Below, one piece after another: positions 1-11,661 of a stretch of DNA of 64,000 bases. The notes under the pieces were generated by a model, which saw only the letters and a list, made by a program, of their open reading frames with translations, had not been told where the DNA came from and made no database searches. A program made the position numbers and the translations under genes. How positions within the stretch are numbered: the first letter of the stretch is position 1; every line of letters begins with the position of its first letter. This DNA is from Dryas octopetala (Eukaryota > Streptophyta > Magnoliopsida > Rosales > Rosaceae), in NCBI GenBank assembly GCA_963921425.1, contig OY992834.1, positions 3,410,001 through 3,474,000 on the forward strand, in the 5' to 3' direction.

Positions 1-1616
1 AAAACAGTGGTGTTGGTAGTGAAAATTTTATGTTAGGGTGCAAATCAGCAGTAAGTGTTGATTGCTGTGGGGATGCACAAGAAAGGAGGTGCTTGACTCC
101 ATTGGTTAAGGAACAGGAACGTGGGGAACTTTTTGGTAGTCACAAGTTGATGGTTGTTTGTGTGGATTGTAAGAAGGTGAAGAAGGCTTTGGATGCATAT
201 GAAGAGACATTGAGGAACATCTTGCGAGATGTCAAGTCCAAGGAACAAGGTTGTGGTAAACATTATGTTGCTGCAGCAATGTCGCTTAGAAAGCAAGGGA
301 AATGGGTTAACATGAGAAAACAATTAGGATCCATTCCAGGGGTTAAAATTGGTCACCAGTTTCAGTACAGGGCTCAACTGCCTGTTGTTGGCCTTCATGG
401 TCCTTTTGAACCTGGTATTGATTATTTGAATAAGGATGGGAAAATTTTGGCCACAAGTGTTGTTGCTTCTGGCCGTTATGCCAACGATGTGGCATCTTTT
501 GATACATTGACCTTTTTGGGTCAAGGTGGAAATCCTATGGTTACACAGGGAAACCCCAAGGATCAAAAACTTGAAGGTGGAAACCTTGCACTAAAGAACA
601 GCATGGAGGCAAGAACTCCTGTAAGGGTAATTCGTGGCTTTAAATGTTCCAAGCCATCTAGTTTTGTGGGCACACGTGCTAAGACTGTCATCACTTATGT
701 TTACGATGGTCTGTACTTGGTTGATGATTTTAGGCAAGTAAGAGGGACTTTTGGTAAACTTGTCTTTAAATTTTTGTTGAGTAGGATTTTGGGGCAGCCT
801 AAACTTACACGTGGAAAAGTATTGAACAAGTTGAAGAGGTCTAAGGTTTCACATAACATTGTTTGTAAAAATGATATCTCTCAAGGGAAAGAGAAGATGC
901 CTATTCGTGTGGTGAATGAAATAGATGATGAGAGTCCACCATCTTTCAATTACATAACCAATGTTATTTATCCAGATTTCTTCAAGCCGACCACACAAAC
1001 AGGCTGTGGTTGCACTGATGGATGCTCTGAATCTAAGCCATGTCCTTGTGTAATGAAGAATGCAGGGGTTTTGCCATACAAATGTAATGGATGTCTAATA
1101 AATGTGAAGCCCCTTGTTTATGAGTGTGGTACTTCATGTATGTGCTCTTCTTCTTGCAAAAATAGAGTGAGCCAACATGGTATCCATTTTAAACTTGAAG
1201 TCTTCAAGACTAAATCAAAAGGATGGGGTATTAGATCGCGATCTTATATTCCAAGTGGAAGTTTTGTATGTGAGTACACAGGAGAAATCCTTCCAGTTGA
1301 AGAAGTTAAACGAAGACTTGGTAGTGATGAGTGTTTGTTTGGAACCAAAGGGAACCGTGCTTTACAGGATCGGCGTCAACCTTTCTTTTTCCCTATGTTG
1401 TCAAGTTTATCAGAAGAAGACCGCTTCACCATTAATGCCTCACAGCATGGGAATGTGGGAAGATTTGTCAACCATAGTTGTTCTCCTAATCTTTGTGTTC
1501 AACTTGTTCTTTATGATCATGATGACAAAAGAATGCCACACACAATGTTATTTGCCATGAAGAACATACCACCATTACAAGAGTTAACTTATGATCATAA
1601 TTATATTTTCAGTTAG
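1..1616 (+). CDS. SUVH6-like histone H3K9 methyltransferase, copy 1 (5' truncated by window)
   Basis: Histone-lysine N-methyltransferase of the SUVH5/6 class, expected to read methylated DNA through an SRA (YDG) domain and methylate H3K9 in chromatin. The frame is open from base 1, so the N-terminus lies outside the window. Counting from the first Met (base 30), the SRA domain is about residues 93-255 (GQGGNP, VYDGLY), the cysteine-rich pre-SET about 325-380, and the SET domain about 385-528 with the NHSCSPN cofactor motif. The protein stops shortly after ELTYDHNY, where SUVH6 proteins continue into a Cys-rich post-SET. The second Tyr of the ELTYDY motif is His here, which is expected to hurt catalysis. 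It is a tandem copy of the gene at 3470-5887; homology continues into the 3' flank. It may be a weak or DNA-binding-only enzyme. Confidence 0.85.
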   Translation, partial: NSGVGSENFMLGCKSAVSVDCCGDAQERRCLTPLVKEQERGELFGSHKLMVVCVDCKKVKKALDAYEETLRNILRDVKSKEQGCGKHYVAAAMSLRKQGKWVNMRKQLGSIPGVKIGHQFQYRAQLPVVGLHGPFEPGIDYLNKDGKILATSVVASGRYANDVASFDTLTFLGQGGNPMVTQGNPKDQKLEGGNLALKNSMEARTPVRVIRGFKCSKPSSFVGTRAKTVITYVYDGLYLVDDFRQVRGTFGKLVFKFLLSRILGQPKLTRGKVLNKLKRSKVSHNIVCKNDISQGKEKMPIRVVNEIDDESPPSFNYITNVIYPDFFKPTTQTGCGCTDGCSESKPCPCVMKNAGVLPYKCNGCLINVKPLVYECGTSCMCSSSCKNRVSQHGIHFKLEVFKTKSKGWGIRSRSYIPSGSFVCEYTGEILPVEEVKRRLGSDECLFGTKGNRALQDRRQPFFFPMLSSLSEEDRFTINASQHGNVGRFVNHSCSPNLCVQLVLYDHDDKRMPHTMLFAMKNIPPLQELTYDHNYIFS

Positions 1617-1696
1617 GTAGTGATTTAAGCTGGTGTTGTCAAGATGAACAAATGTTATTGTGGTTGACCTGATGTTTTGGGAGGATGTATTAATGA

Positions 1697-1764
1697 AAAA
1701 TGTTGGATTGGTTACATCACTTGACGGTGTATCGGTTACACAAAATAATTTTTCGTATTAATGA
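1697..1764. mobile_element. 68-bp MITE-like insertion in 3' UTR of SUVH copy 1
   Basis: A 68-bp segment is present after copy 1 and absent after copy 2. It is flanked by the 10-bp direct repeat GTATTAATGA (1687-1696 and 1755-1764), as expected for a target-site duplication. Its reverse complement resembles the terminal part of the MITE-like element at 2755-2923 (ACCGATA and GTGATaTAACCAAT blocks). Confidence 0.5.
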
Positions 1765-2518
1765 TGGTTAATGAAGAAAATACTACTTTAAAATGTTGTC
1801 ATTTTGATTTTTGACTTCCATGAGATATGTTCTTATCCTATTTTTTAATTATTGATTTGGTCTTTTGATTGAATCCCATTTGAACTCCTATGTTCTATAC
1901 TGCGGAGATAGGCGGTTTCTTTGGGAGTTAGGATTATCGGCTTTATAATATACTTGAAATACTAAGTAATTTTTTTTAAAAAATTACTTATACTGTCCTT
2001 GTGTCCATTTAGTTATACTTTGATTGCAAATTCCGTCAAAAAGTTATTACGATATCACTTTTTCATGAATAAATTCGTCATTCCACTTGTAATACACGTC
2101 TATAAAAGTCAAATCACTTCACGCACCCATAATTGTTTTTTAGACGAAAAATGTAACTGGAATAACATAAAAAGTAAATTGACTTCAAAATTAAAGTTAA
2201 TAGAGCACATTTATACAACCTATAATAAGCATCCTAAATGAATTCATACAAAGGTCAAAATTTAAGTCATTTTTGAAACATTTTCCCAAATATTAAATAC
2301 TAAATCATAAATCCTAAAGACTAGAACAACATTTTGGATATAAGCACAATATCAAACATGCAAGCATAAGCAAGTGATCCTATTTCTGCAAGGACTCCTA
2401 GAGTAAAAGACTGTGAAGATATCTCAACTTGAATAGACCTCCCCATCCAAGTGTAATCATGCCCGTGATTGGCTAGCAAGATATACATTTTCCTACAAAA
2501 CAAATAAGATGAAGGGTT

Positions 2519-2752
2519 TGTTTGGCTGTATTTTTAAAAGGCTTAAAAAATAAGAACTGTTTTTGGGTTTTAAAAACACTTGGAAGTGCTTTCGGGTGAA
2601 GATACTTCCTTAGAAAACGTTTCCAAATATATTATCAAGAAGCATTTGAATTTTTTTCAAAAATATATATAAATTTTTAATAAAATCGCTTTTAGTGAAA
2701 GCACTACTAAGCAAAAATGCTTCTTACAAAAACACTCCCAAACAAACATAAA
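2519..2752. mobile_element. MITE-like element with TTTGTTTGG termini
   Basis: About 230 bp bounded by the inverted repeats GTTTGTTTGG and CCAAACAAAC, with no coding capacity. The copy-2 flank lacks it. The family and exact target-site duplication cannot be fixed by eye. Confidence 0.45.
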
Positions 2753-2754
2753 AT

Positions 2755-2923
2755 TATTATATATAACCGATATATTGTTATGTGATATAACCAATTCACG
2801 TGTTATAATATGAGTGGATGTTATTGATAATATACCCTATAAGCATAAACCTATTATTTACTCATACTATAACATATTAATTAGTTAAACTGTGTAACGA
2901 TATATCGATTATACATAATAATT
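2755..2923. mobile_element. Second MITE-like element (TATAACCGATATAT termini)
   Basis: About 165 bp with imperfect inverted ends: TATAACCGATATATTGTTA on the left and the complement of CGATATATCGATTATA on the right. AT-rich and non-coding. The terminal motif recurs in the 68-bp insertion at 1697-1764, suggesting one local family. Confidence 0.4.
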
Positions 2924-3469
2924 TTTTAACTTGAGGAAACCTACTTATTTAACTCATTAAATTCTTAGCTTATTCACACATTTATCCCGTAAAATCTCAT
3001 ATAATTCTATTATAATTAAGCCAATTCACCGCCCTATTGACTAAAGAATTTCATCAACTTTTTGTTGCTAATTCCTAAACAACCAAATAAAATATCTGTT
3101 TCAACAAAAAAACAATAAAAAAATCCCGAACAGCCTAAATATAAACGGATTAAGAATGAAAGCAGGTGAGATTTTAAGATTTAATTTCTCGTGAGAAAAT
3201 TTTTGAAGTGACACAGAAAAGTGACCCACGAGGCCACGACTCCGTTTGTTGAATGTCCATGATCGTCATAACATATCTCTGCAAACTGCTACTAAAAAAG
3301 CACACAAGTGCTAGAGATCTTTGTCAATAACCCACTCATCTCATCAGCCACATCCTCGCTCTGAAAATTAGTGTAAACTTTCTTCTCTTCTTATTCCTTT
3401 ACATTTTTTCTCTTCATTTCTTCAGTTTCATTTGGTACCCATTTTTGCCCTGTGCTAATCTTTCACTTC

Positions 3470-5887
3470 ATGGAGTACCCATTTGGTCAGTGACTCAGTG
3501 TTGATGAAATGCTGTTTATAATTGCTTATTTTCTTAATGTGCTTTACTTAATTGAATACTTGATTGAAGTTTCTTGTAGATTTCTTGAGTTTATTGAGTT
3601 TAATGTACTTCCTTGGTGTCTTGTGGAGTTGTGGGTATACTCGTTTTGTTTATTTATTATTATTTTTTTTTCCTGTTCCACATGTTTTTATTCTAGGTCT
3701 TGAACTTAATCTACCATCAGTGCAAATGTAGTGCATTTCTCTTTAATTATTTAATAATCTTCAAATTTTTGTCTGTTAAAGTTACATTACTGATTATTCT
3801 GCAAATTGGTTTTAAGATACTACCAGTTCTGGTGCATGCAATGTATAATTTTTTTTATTTAAAATTGACATGGTCGTATTTGTTTAATTTATGGTCTGTT
3901 TCTACTCTCTACCTTCTACATAGGTGTTCCTCCATTTCCTTTGATACAAAAATCAGAACCCATTATGGGTATAGTGAAAACACATGGAGAACAAAAAGCT
4001 GGCTGCTTTCTTCCCAACTTTAAGAGGCCGAGAGTTGATGCTGTTCGAGATTTTCCCATAGGGTGTGGGTCATTTGAGCCTCGTGATGCAGTCAAGCCAT
4101 CAGAGAAGGATGATCATGGTAAGAAAATTGATAAGGTATTTGTGCCTTTTTCTCATTCTTCTACTATTTGTGCTGAATTTGTACCAGAAAAAAATTGCCC
4201 CCCACCCCCGAGAAAATTGAAAGATATCCTTGTTGAGCGGGATTTTCCAGAAGGTTGTGGAATGTTGCCGTCTTCTTCTTTCAAAAACAGTGGTGTGGGT
4301 GTTGGAAATTCTATGTTAGAGTGCAAATCAGCAGTAAGTGTTGATTGCTGTGAAGATGCTAAAGGCAAGAGTTTGACTCCATTGGTTAAGGAACAGGAAC
4401 GTGTGGAGCTTGTTGTTAATGACAACTTGAGTGTTGTTTGCGTGGATGATAAAGATATAGTAAACTGTAACAAGGTGAAGAAGGCTTTGGATGCATATCA
4501 AGGGACATTAACTGACATCTTGCAAGAGTGCAATTCCAACCAACAAAATATTTACAATCCTTCTGTTGCAGCAGCAATCTATCTTAGAAAGCAAGGCAAA
4601 TGGGTTAACACAAGGAAGCAATTAGGATCCACTCCAGGAGTTAAAGTTGGTGACAAGTTTCAGTACAGGGCTGAACTGCCTGTTGTTGGCCTTCATGGTC
4701 CTTTTGAATCTGGTATTGATTATATGATGAAGGATGGGAAAAAATTGGCCACAAGTGTTGTTGCTTCTGGCCATTATGCCAACAATGTGGAATCTTCTGA
4801 TGTCTTGATCTATGTAGGTCAAGGTGGAAATCCTAGGGTTTCGAAGTCACAACCTAAGGATCAAAAACTTGAAGGCGGAAACCTTGCACTAAAGAATAGC
4901 AACGAAGCAAGAACCCCTGTAAGGGTAATTCGTGGCTTTAAATGCTCCAACCCATCTAAGACCACTTATATTTATGATGGTCTGTACTTTGTTGATGATG
5001 TTTGGCAAGAAAGAGGGAAGTTTGGGAAACTTGTCTTTCAATTTTTGTTGAGAAGGATTTCAGGGCAGCCAAAACTCACATATGGAAAATGTTTGGACAA
5101 GCTGAAGAGGTCTAAGGTTTCACAAAACATTGTTTGTAAAAATGATATCTGTCAAGGGAAAGAGAAGATGCCTATTCGTGTGGTGAATGAAATAGATGAT
5201 GAGAGTCCCCCATCTTTCAATTACATAGCCAATGTTATTTATCCAGATTTCTTCAAGCCAACTGCACAAAAGGGCTGCGGTTGCATTGATGGATGCTCTG
5301 AATCTCAGCCATGCCCTTGTGTAATGAAGAACGGAGGGCTTTTGCCGTACAACTGTAATGGATGTCTAATAAATGTCAAGCCCCTAGTTTACGAGTGTGG
5401 TACTTCATGTGTGTGCTCTAATTCTTGCAAAAATAGAGGGAGCCAACATGGTATCCATTTTAAACTAGAAGTCTTCAAGACCAAATCAAAAGGATGGGGT
5501 GTTAGATCGCGATCTTATATTCCAAGTGGAAGTTTCGTATGTGAGTGCATAGGAGAAATCCTTCAAGATGAGGAAGTTAAACGAAGACTTGGTAGTGATG
5601 AGTATTTGTTTGGAATTAATGGTAACCATGCTTTACAAAATCTTTGTCGATCTTTTCCTTTTCCTATGTCGTCAAGTTTCTCAGGAGGAGACAGCTTCAC
5701 CATTAATGCCTCACAACAAGGGAATGTGGGGAGATTTGTCAACCATAGTTGTTCTCCTAATCTTTGTGTTCAAAATGTCCTTTATGATCATGATGACAAA
5801 AGAATGCCGCACACAATGTTGTTTGCCATGAAGAACATACCACCATTACAGGAGTTAACTTGTGATTATAATTATATTTCTAGTTAA
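3470..5887 (+). CDS. SUVH6-like histone H3K9 methyltransferase, copy 2
   Basis: Full-length tandem partner of the gene at 1-1616. The secure coding part runs from ATG 3965 to 5887 (640 aa). A 16-base exon (3470-3485, ATG GAG TAC CCA TTT G) can splice in frame over a GTCAGT...TAG intron (3486-3923) to give a 659-aa protein; this start is inferred. In the 640-aa frame the order is an N-terminal region with the SUVH5/6-type VRDFPIGCG motif, SRA at about 215-365 (GQGGNP, IYDGLY), pre-SET at about 437-495 with the usual zinc-binding cysteines, and SET from about 497 with NHSCSPN. Like copy 1 it ends just after ELTCDYNY, without post-SET cysteines. In the ELTYDY motif the first Tyr (the Phe/Tyr product-specificity switch in SET enzymes) is Cys. 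Confidence 0.85.
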
Positions 5888-7972
5888 GTTGTGATTTAAG
5901 GTGGTGGTGTCAAAAGATGAAAAAATGTTGTTGTGTTTCACTTGATATGTTGGGAGGATGTATTAATGAAGGTTAGTGAAGGTAATACTACTTAAAAATT
6001 TGTTGTCATATTGAATTTTGACTTCCATGAGATATGTTCTCATCCTATCTTCTAAATGTTGATTTGATCTTTGTTTGAGTTCCATTTGGACTCTCAAGTT
6101 CCATATGGTGGGTATAGGTGATTTCTTCGGGTGTTCGGATCCTCGGTTGATAACTAAATCTTAAGCCCAAAAAGACTGAAATGACGTTTTGAAGTGGGCT
6201 CTCCATCCAACTTTAATCATGCCCATGATTGACTAGCAAAATACAATTTCCTACAAAAAGAAGAGAGGCATACACTTATAAGCTCAACTTGAAGTGGGCT
6301 CTCCATCCAACTTTAATCATGCCCATGATTGACTAGCAAAATACAATTTCCTACAAAAAGAAGAGAGGCATACACTTATAAGCTCAACTTGAGGAGGGCT
6401 GCTTATCCAACTTTAATTAAATCGGTGATTGGCTAGCTACAAGATATGGAGGTCTATGCCTATGCCTATGAAAAGAGACTAGGGATTAGAGGAGAACATA
6501 CACTCTCTCCTAATCAAAACTTAATCATACTATATCCTTGGGATAGCTTTTAGTACTCTTCATTTCTTTGATAGTTGTTGAGAGTAAAGAATCCCACATG
6601 AGGAATTTTAAGCTTTGCATTAGGTACTTGAAATTTTGTGTACTTTAATTAGGTAGGAGCTTGTATTGTGGAACATAGTTCTCTCAATGAGAATCAGTAA
6701 AGTTTTTACATCGAACAGAAATTAACGGTTGCAAATTAATTTAGATTTAATACTCTATCTTGGGGTTGGGTTGAAAGTCTAATGAGTTAATAGCTCCTGC
6801 ATGATGCAAGTTGCATACTTGCATCAGAGAATAAACTCTCCTTCACAAACCATCTGGAATCTGCATATCTAAGGCAACTCTTCAAAACATGGAGGTATGC
6901 TCTTCTATAATTTGGATGGTTTTCTTACATTTGGGTTTCCATATAGTGTCTGCATACAAAGTTTTAGTTCAATATGCATGTGGCTTACAACCCTTAATTT
7001 CTTTTCCCTTTTGGGGGCGCCAATTAGATTTTCCCTCCTTTAATTACATGTAATGTGGATTACGATTTTTTTTTTTTTTTCTTAACAATATTACACAATG
7101 CATGATTTTTTCACTGCTATACCTGATCATTCTCTCATTGTAGGCTACAGCTACATATGTTGACTGACAGAATCTGGTAGTGTAAACCCGTTATTTGCTT
7201 TTGGTTATTGGGAGATTGAGTGATAGATGCCAAAAGACAATAAAAATCCTGAGGCATGAATTGGAATACTATTGTTTTTGACAATCTGTATAGGCTGCAG
7301 CTTATTCCATTATTTATTGTTATACAAATGACCAATCAATCAAAATGTTTTCTTTGGTTAAAGGCATATAGCTTGTTTAAGCTTGGGGACAGCCCTATAT
7401 TTCAGGGATATAGTTTGGGGATACTATCAGAAAAAATTGATTTTGCGAGAAGAAAAGTCTCTCTAAGTGGAGGTATGTTATTTCTGTAAATTTCCACAAC
7501 CGAAAGCATTTGGAGCCAACCTGATCTGTTATGTTATTTCAGTCTGGTGACAAGTGCAGAATATTCCAACCCCATACTGTTTCTTTTTCTTCTTTTGAAC
7601 TTTCATTGTACTGGGAATGTGGGAAATTTTGTGGATGGCCAACTTAAAAAGTTGATTTAATTCTTTGAAATTGCATTGATTTGCATGAATGGTATACTCT
7701 GTTCTTGCATGCAAAGGGTAAAATATTTCGCTTGCGGCAATGGATGCCATTATTTATGTATGAAAAATGTTCTGACACACATTTTGATATCTTCTAAATT
7801 AAAAACATAAGCTTAATAATTAGTGAGATATATTGCAACTCAAACTATGCACTACAATACTAAATATACTAGCAATGCTAGCTTATACATATTATAGCAA
7901 GGTCTTAAAGTATATAAGCTTACACACACATATATATGATGCTTATAAGACCATGAACTCCAAGCCAGTTTA
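5888..7972. other. Intergenic region downstream of SUVH copy 2
   Basis: 3' flank homologous to that of copy 1, then a 100-bp tandem repeat (6191-6390), then AT-rich sequence with short open frames that have no family features. I see no gene between 6400 and 7970. Confidence 0.5.
6191..6450. repeat. 100-bp tandem repeat, two near-identical units plus a diverged third
   Basis: A unit beginning GAAGTGGGCTCTCCATCCAA at 6191 repeats at 6291 with essentially no change; a diverged third unit begins near 6391. A single related copy lies after SUVH copy 1 near 2430-2500, so the amplification happened after the gene duplication. Confidence 0.8.
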
Positions 7973-8434
7973 TCAGCCATGGTTGTTTCTTCCTCCACCT
8001 TCACCTCCACCAGCCCCACCACCACCACTGCCACCACCTGAATTTCCATAACCACCTCCAGACCCATAGCCACCACCCCTTGCTCCACCACTCCCATATC
8101 CAGACCCAAAGCCACTCCCATGCCCAGTCCCAGAACCAAAGCCATAACCATAACCCCTACCAAACCCTTTTGGGGACCTGCCATACCCTGAACCATAACC
8201 CGACCCACCTCCTGGGTTGGCACTCCATCCCCAACCATAGCCCCAGTTGGGTCCATGGGCTGACCCGCTACCACCAGTTGGTGTCCCTGTCTCCCCATTC
8301 AGTTTCGAACCCATGTCCCGAGAACCAACCTTCCGTCCACCAACATCACCACTGCTGCTATAAGCACAAGAAGCAGCAGTGATCAAGAGGAAGAAGAAGA
8401 GAGTGGATTGAAATGTGTTGAGCTGCATTTTCAT
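7973..8434 (-). CDS. Secreted glycine-rich protein (cell-wall type)
   Basis: Small single-exon gene read leftward. Starting at the Met at 8434 (MKMQLNTFQST), residues 1-25 form a signal peptide with a hydrophobic core (LFFFLLITAASC). The mature chain is dominated by Gly with Tyr and Ser in GYGSG/GSGYG-type repeats and ends in a Gly-only stretch before RNNHG. Such proteins are classed as glycine-rich structural cell-wall proteins (class I GRP); export to the apoplast is the likely fate. Two upstream in-frame Met codons (8455 and 8539) exist; 8455 is possible given the TATA box at 8497-8504, while 8539 lies upstream of that TATA box and is unlikely. The second protein-like frame over the same DNA (7852-8298) is a GC-driven shadow. 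Confidence 0.8.
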   Translation of the reverse strand: MKMQLNTFQSTLFFFLLITAASCAYSSSGDVGGRKVGSRDMGSKLNGETGTPTGGSGSAHGPNWGYGWGWSANPGGGSGYGSGYGRSPKGFGRGYGYGFGSGTGHGSGFGSGYGSGGARGGGYGSGGGYGNSGGGSGGGGAGGGEGGGRNNHG

Positions 8435-8496
8435 TTTGTTGGAAAAGCTTAGCATGTGAGTTTGGGTTTGTAAGTTTGTGCATGCTATCATTGTGG

Positions 8497-8504
8497 TATT
8501 TATA
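8497..8504 (-). promoter_or_regulatory. TATA box of the glycine-rich protein gene
   Basis: TATAAATA on the minus strand, about 65 bases before the preferred start codon. It predicts transcription starting near 8470. Confidence 0.6.
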
Positions 8505-8539
8505 ATGGGGTTTGATGTGGACGCGCACACCCGTGACAT

Positions 8540-11500
8540 TCACACTTTAATTAGTACAAGCCTTATTATGGTGCACACCTCAGCGTATTGGATAATTCGC
8601 ACCACCGCCTATTCGACTATTTGGGACAAACAGCAACATATGGGATATCAAAAAGTTGGTTTAATAGTAAAAAACTTGGGTGGGACGGTATCATGTTGAT
8701 TGTTGATGGTGTGGATATCATATGTTAAATTTTTGATATTTTGTAACAAAATAATAAATTTAATACTTATATGTAACATTTCTTGGATAAATTGACTCAC
8801 CACTTCAACATGATAAGATTAATATAACGGTGTCGTTCAAGTTGTTCTAGTTCCAACTAGGACAGGTGGCAAGGCAAGCATGCAAACCAATTAGCACCAT
8901 TGGAATTGCTTCTGTAAGTTGAGAGCAGAAAAAGGGGCTTTGGGCCTGTTTCATGGTGTAGTGGCTACTATAACTCTGACTTCCACATTCTTGGGTTGGA
9001 GTTTGGTGTTTGGATGAAGTTAATGATCCTAATCCTTTGAAGAGAGCGACTTGATCTCGACACGTGTAGGTTGGACCAGTGATCTAAAATTTCGTGGGGG
9101 TTTTAGGGTGCACGTATAATTTTACAGCTAGTGACACTGTGTTGGTGGGAAAGTGGCTTAGTTGCACTTCACAAAATATCTCAGACACATATATATGCAC
9201 ATATGGACCACATTTTCACTTTGGAATTTAAGAGAAAATTGAAGACCAAAGAAATATATGATTATAAGGTTATGAGTTTGGATGTGTCTGGAATCTGGAG
9301 AGCAATGCTTGTGCCATTCACAAATTGCACATGCCAAAGCGAGTATTGGGCCCTTCTTTGGTTGGACCTAACCCCATTAGCTCAATTGTGAGCTCAGTTT
9401 CTGTTTTGTTATGGGCCAGTAACTGCGGGCGAGTCCTCACTGTTACACATTAAACAAGAGCTAATTGGGCCTACTTATCCACAACAAAACTAATTTGAAT
9501 ATGAGATGAAACCTAATAAAAACTAATTAGGTTAAGATTCGATTTCTTCTAATGTATCCAAAAATAAAACCAAGACTCTACACCATAAGCACAGCTCAAA
9601 TCATAACCAATCTATTGCAAGCCGAAAAAAAAAAGGAGGATTGAACGCCCAAAGTTTAAGATTATGAATCGAATGGCCAACATTTGCGAGTAAATATGTA
9701 GAGAACTTTGCCAATTACTTTTCAAAAATTACACTTTTTTTAGTAATGTAGTAGGGCACTAGGCCCAACTAGCCCAAAATGTCCAATGTTGATCCACTTG
9801 CATAAGTTGAAGTTGTTCGACAGATAACTCATGCCCCTGGGAAGAATATCATGACCCAATCCATGTGCACAGATAATCATATACTTGAGTGGTTTTACTT
9901 TTTGGAACAGACTCGTATCTCAATACTGTCCATATTCTACTCCCCATCGTATAGAAATATAGAATCGACGAAAGTGGGACTACTATGCCAATCATAAAAG
10001 GAAAAAGGAGACGAGCAAAGTATAACCGAACAGAATTGTTACCAATTTTATTTGAACGCTTAGGTTTGTTTATCGCTCAAAATTGAATTTAATATGCTAA
10101 CTTACTAAATTTAATGTATATTGAAAGATGAAATGAAAGTTAACTAATAAATTTTGTATCCCACTATTTTGTGAGGATTGGCCTTAATGGTCAAACTCGT
10201 TATTTCACATTCCACGTCTTTATATATTTTTCTTTGTCCATTGACGTCTTTATACATAATTGTAAAGGAATAGTGCTATTTGTATCACTTCTTGTTTGAT
10301 GTTGGGTGTTGTTAGACAATCTTAACTGAATACTTTATGTATCATTTTTCTAATTACTCGTTCTTGTGAGTTTTTCGTAAGTGTATATCGGTATATCACT
10401 TATATAAAAAGATGATATATAAAATGGTGGATTTCAAATTTTCAATGGTTCAAATAATTTTATTTATCATGAAATAATAGAAGCCGAGCATGATGCTATC
10501 CAGCTGCCAATGTATAATGTATAAACAGGCCTCTAGAGTGTATATTAGCAAGATGCCATTAACGTGCCTTCCTCAGAACACACGTGCACTAATTTCCCAT
10601 CCAACGTGTACATCACTCACACTTGGAGCCTTGGAGGTTGGGCCCTGAGAAACCAGGCCGCATCCATAAACTCAATTATCCACATTCCACAATTTCCACA
10701 ATCCAAAATTTTTTATTTTATAATAATTAAAAGATTTCAAAAATGAATTTGAACTTGACCCATGTAATTTAAGATTTCAAACATTGGTTTGCAACTTTGG
10801 ACATTCACAATTGAACTGGCCAGATAGATGATCCTAAATCCTAACAAACCCACACATTAACATGGCCTAAGTCAGATCCTCAAACAATGTTCATGACGGG
10901 GTTTAAAACATAATTGATCTTTCAGTCCGGCAAATATATTTTCGCTCGCCTCCGTGTTAAATTCATTATATGAGCCAAATTGAGTACTCTTTTAAATATA
11001 CTTAATAACTTATTTTAGATAATTAAGTGTTTGTCATTCACACCACCGTCTTATATCTGCATCTGGGTTATCTTTTATTTGATAATCTGCTGATGGTAAC
11101 TTGAGATTGTCCCTTGCGATCACTAATAAAGGGTTCAATTATAATTCCTCCCAAAAGGCCTCAGATATATTTTATTTATCATTATCTGACTCATACCAGA
11201 TAATCAAGCAATGTAGGCAATACAAAATATCTTAATCATCACTGGCCTCGCCAAAATAAGAGTCTAAAATTTTCGTAAACCCTACAAAAACCATGAATAA
11301 TGACTTCTTCCATAGTTCAAATATAAAAGCTTGGCTCAGTTAATAGGACACATCAAAATTGCAGAAGAAGAATGGGCTTCTTTTCCAGATACAAATTCAA
11401 CACCAAAATCACCAAGAACATATCTAAGACAAAGTTTAGATCAACGAAATATTTTAATAAACTTTTTATGGGTGGAAATTTTCAAATTATAAATTATAAA

Positions 11501-11661
11501 ATGACAAGGAATACATTTAAAATCGAACAAATTCAAAGTTTAAAAGTGAACACCAAAAACAACCAGATGCACATTCAACAGTTGGATATGCTAAAAGGCA
11601 TTTTTAATGACAATGTAAATGAAGATTTCATAAAACACAATGTGAAACCAAATAGAATGAA
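8540..11661. other. Gene-poor intergenic region
   Basis: AT-rich DNA with no recognisable gene. Short open frames (for example 9131-9391 and 11372-11680) have biased, repetitive composition and no domain. G-box-like ACGTG motifs cluster near 10560-10620 without an adjacent gene. Confidence 0.5.

Larger units (their letters stand above)
1617..3469. other. Intergenic spacer between the SUVH6-like copies
   Basis: No gene is seen. The first ~900 bases match the 3' flank of copy 2 (for example GGGAGGATGTATTAATGAA and the block near 2430-2500), so the tandem duplication included downstream sequence. The middle holds two MITE-like elements (listed separately). From about 3300 the sequence becomes pyrimidine-rich and looks like the promoter and 5' UTR of copy 2. 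Confidence 0.6.

Noticed and set aside
7852-8298. 148-residue Gly/Val/Met-rich frame overlapping the glycine-rich gene
   Set aside because: It is a shadow frame of the repetitive GRP coding sequence, with no signal peptide or start context of its own.
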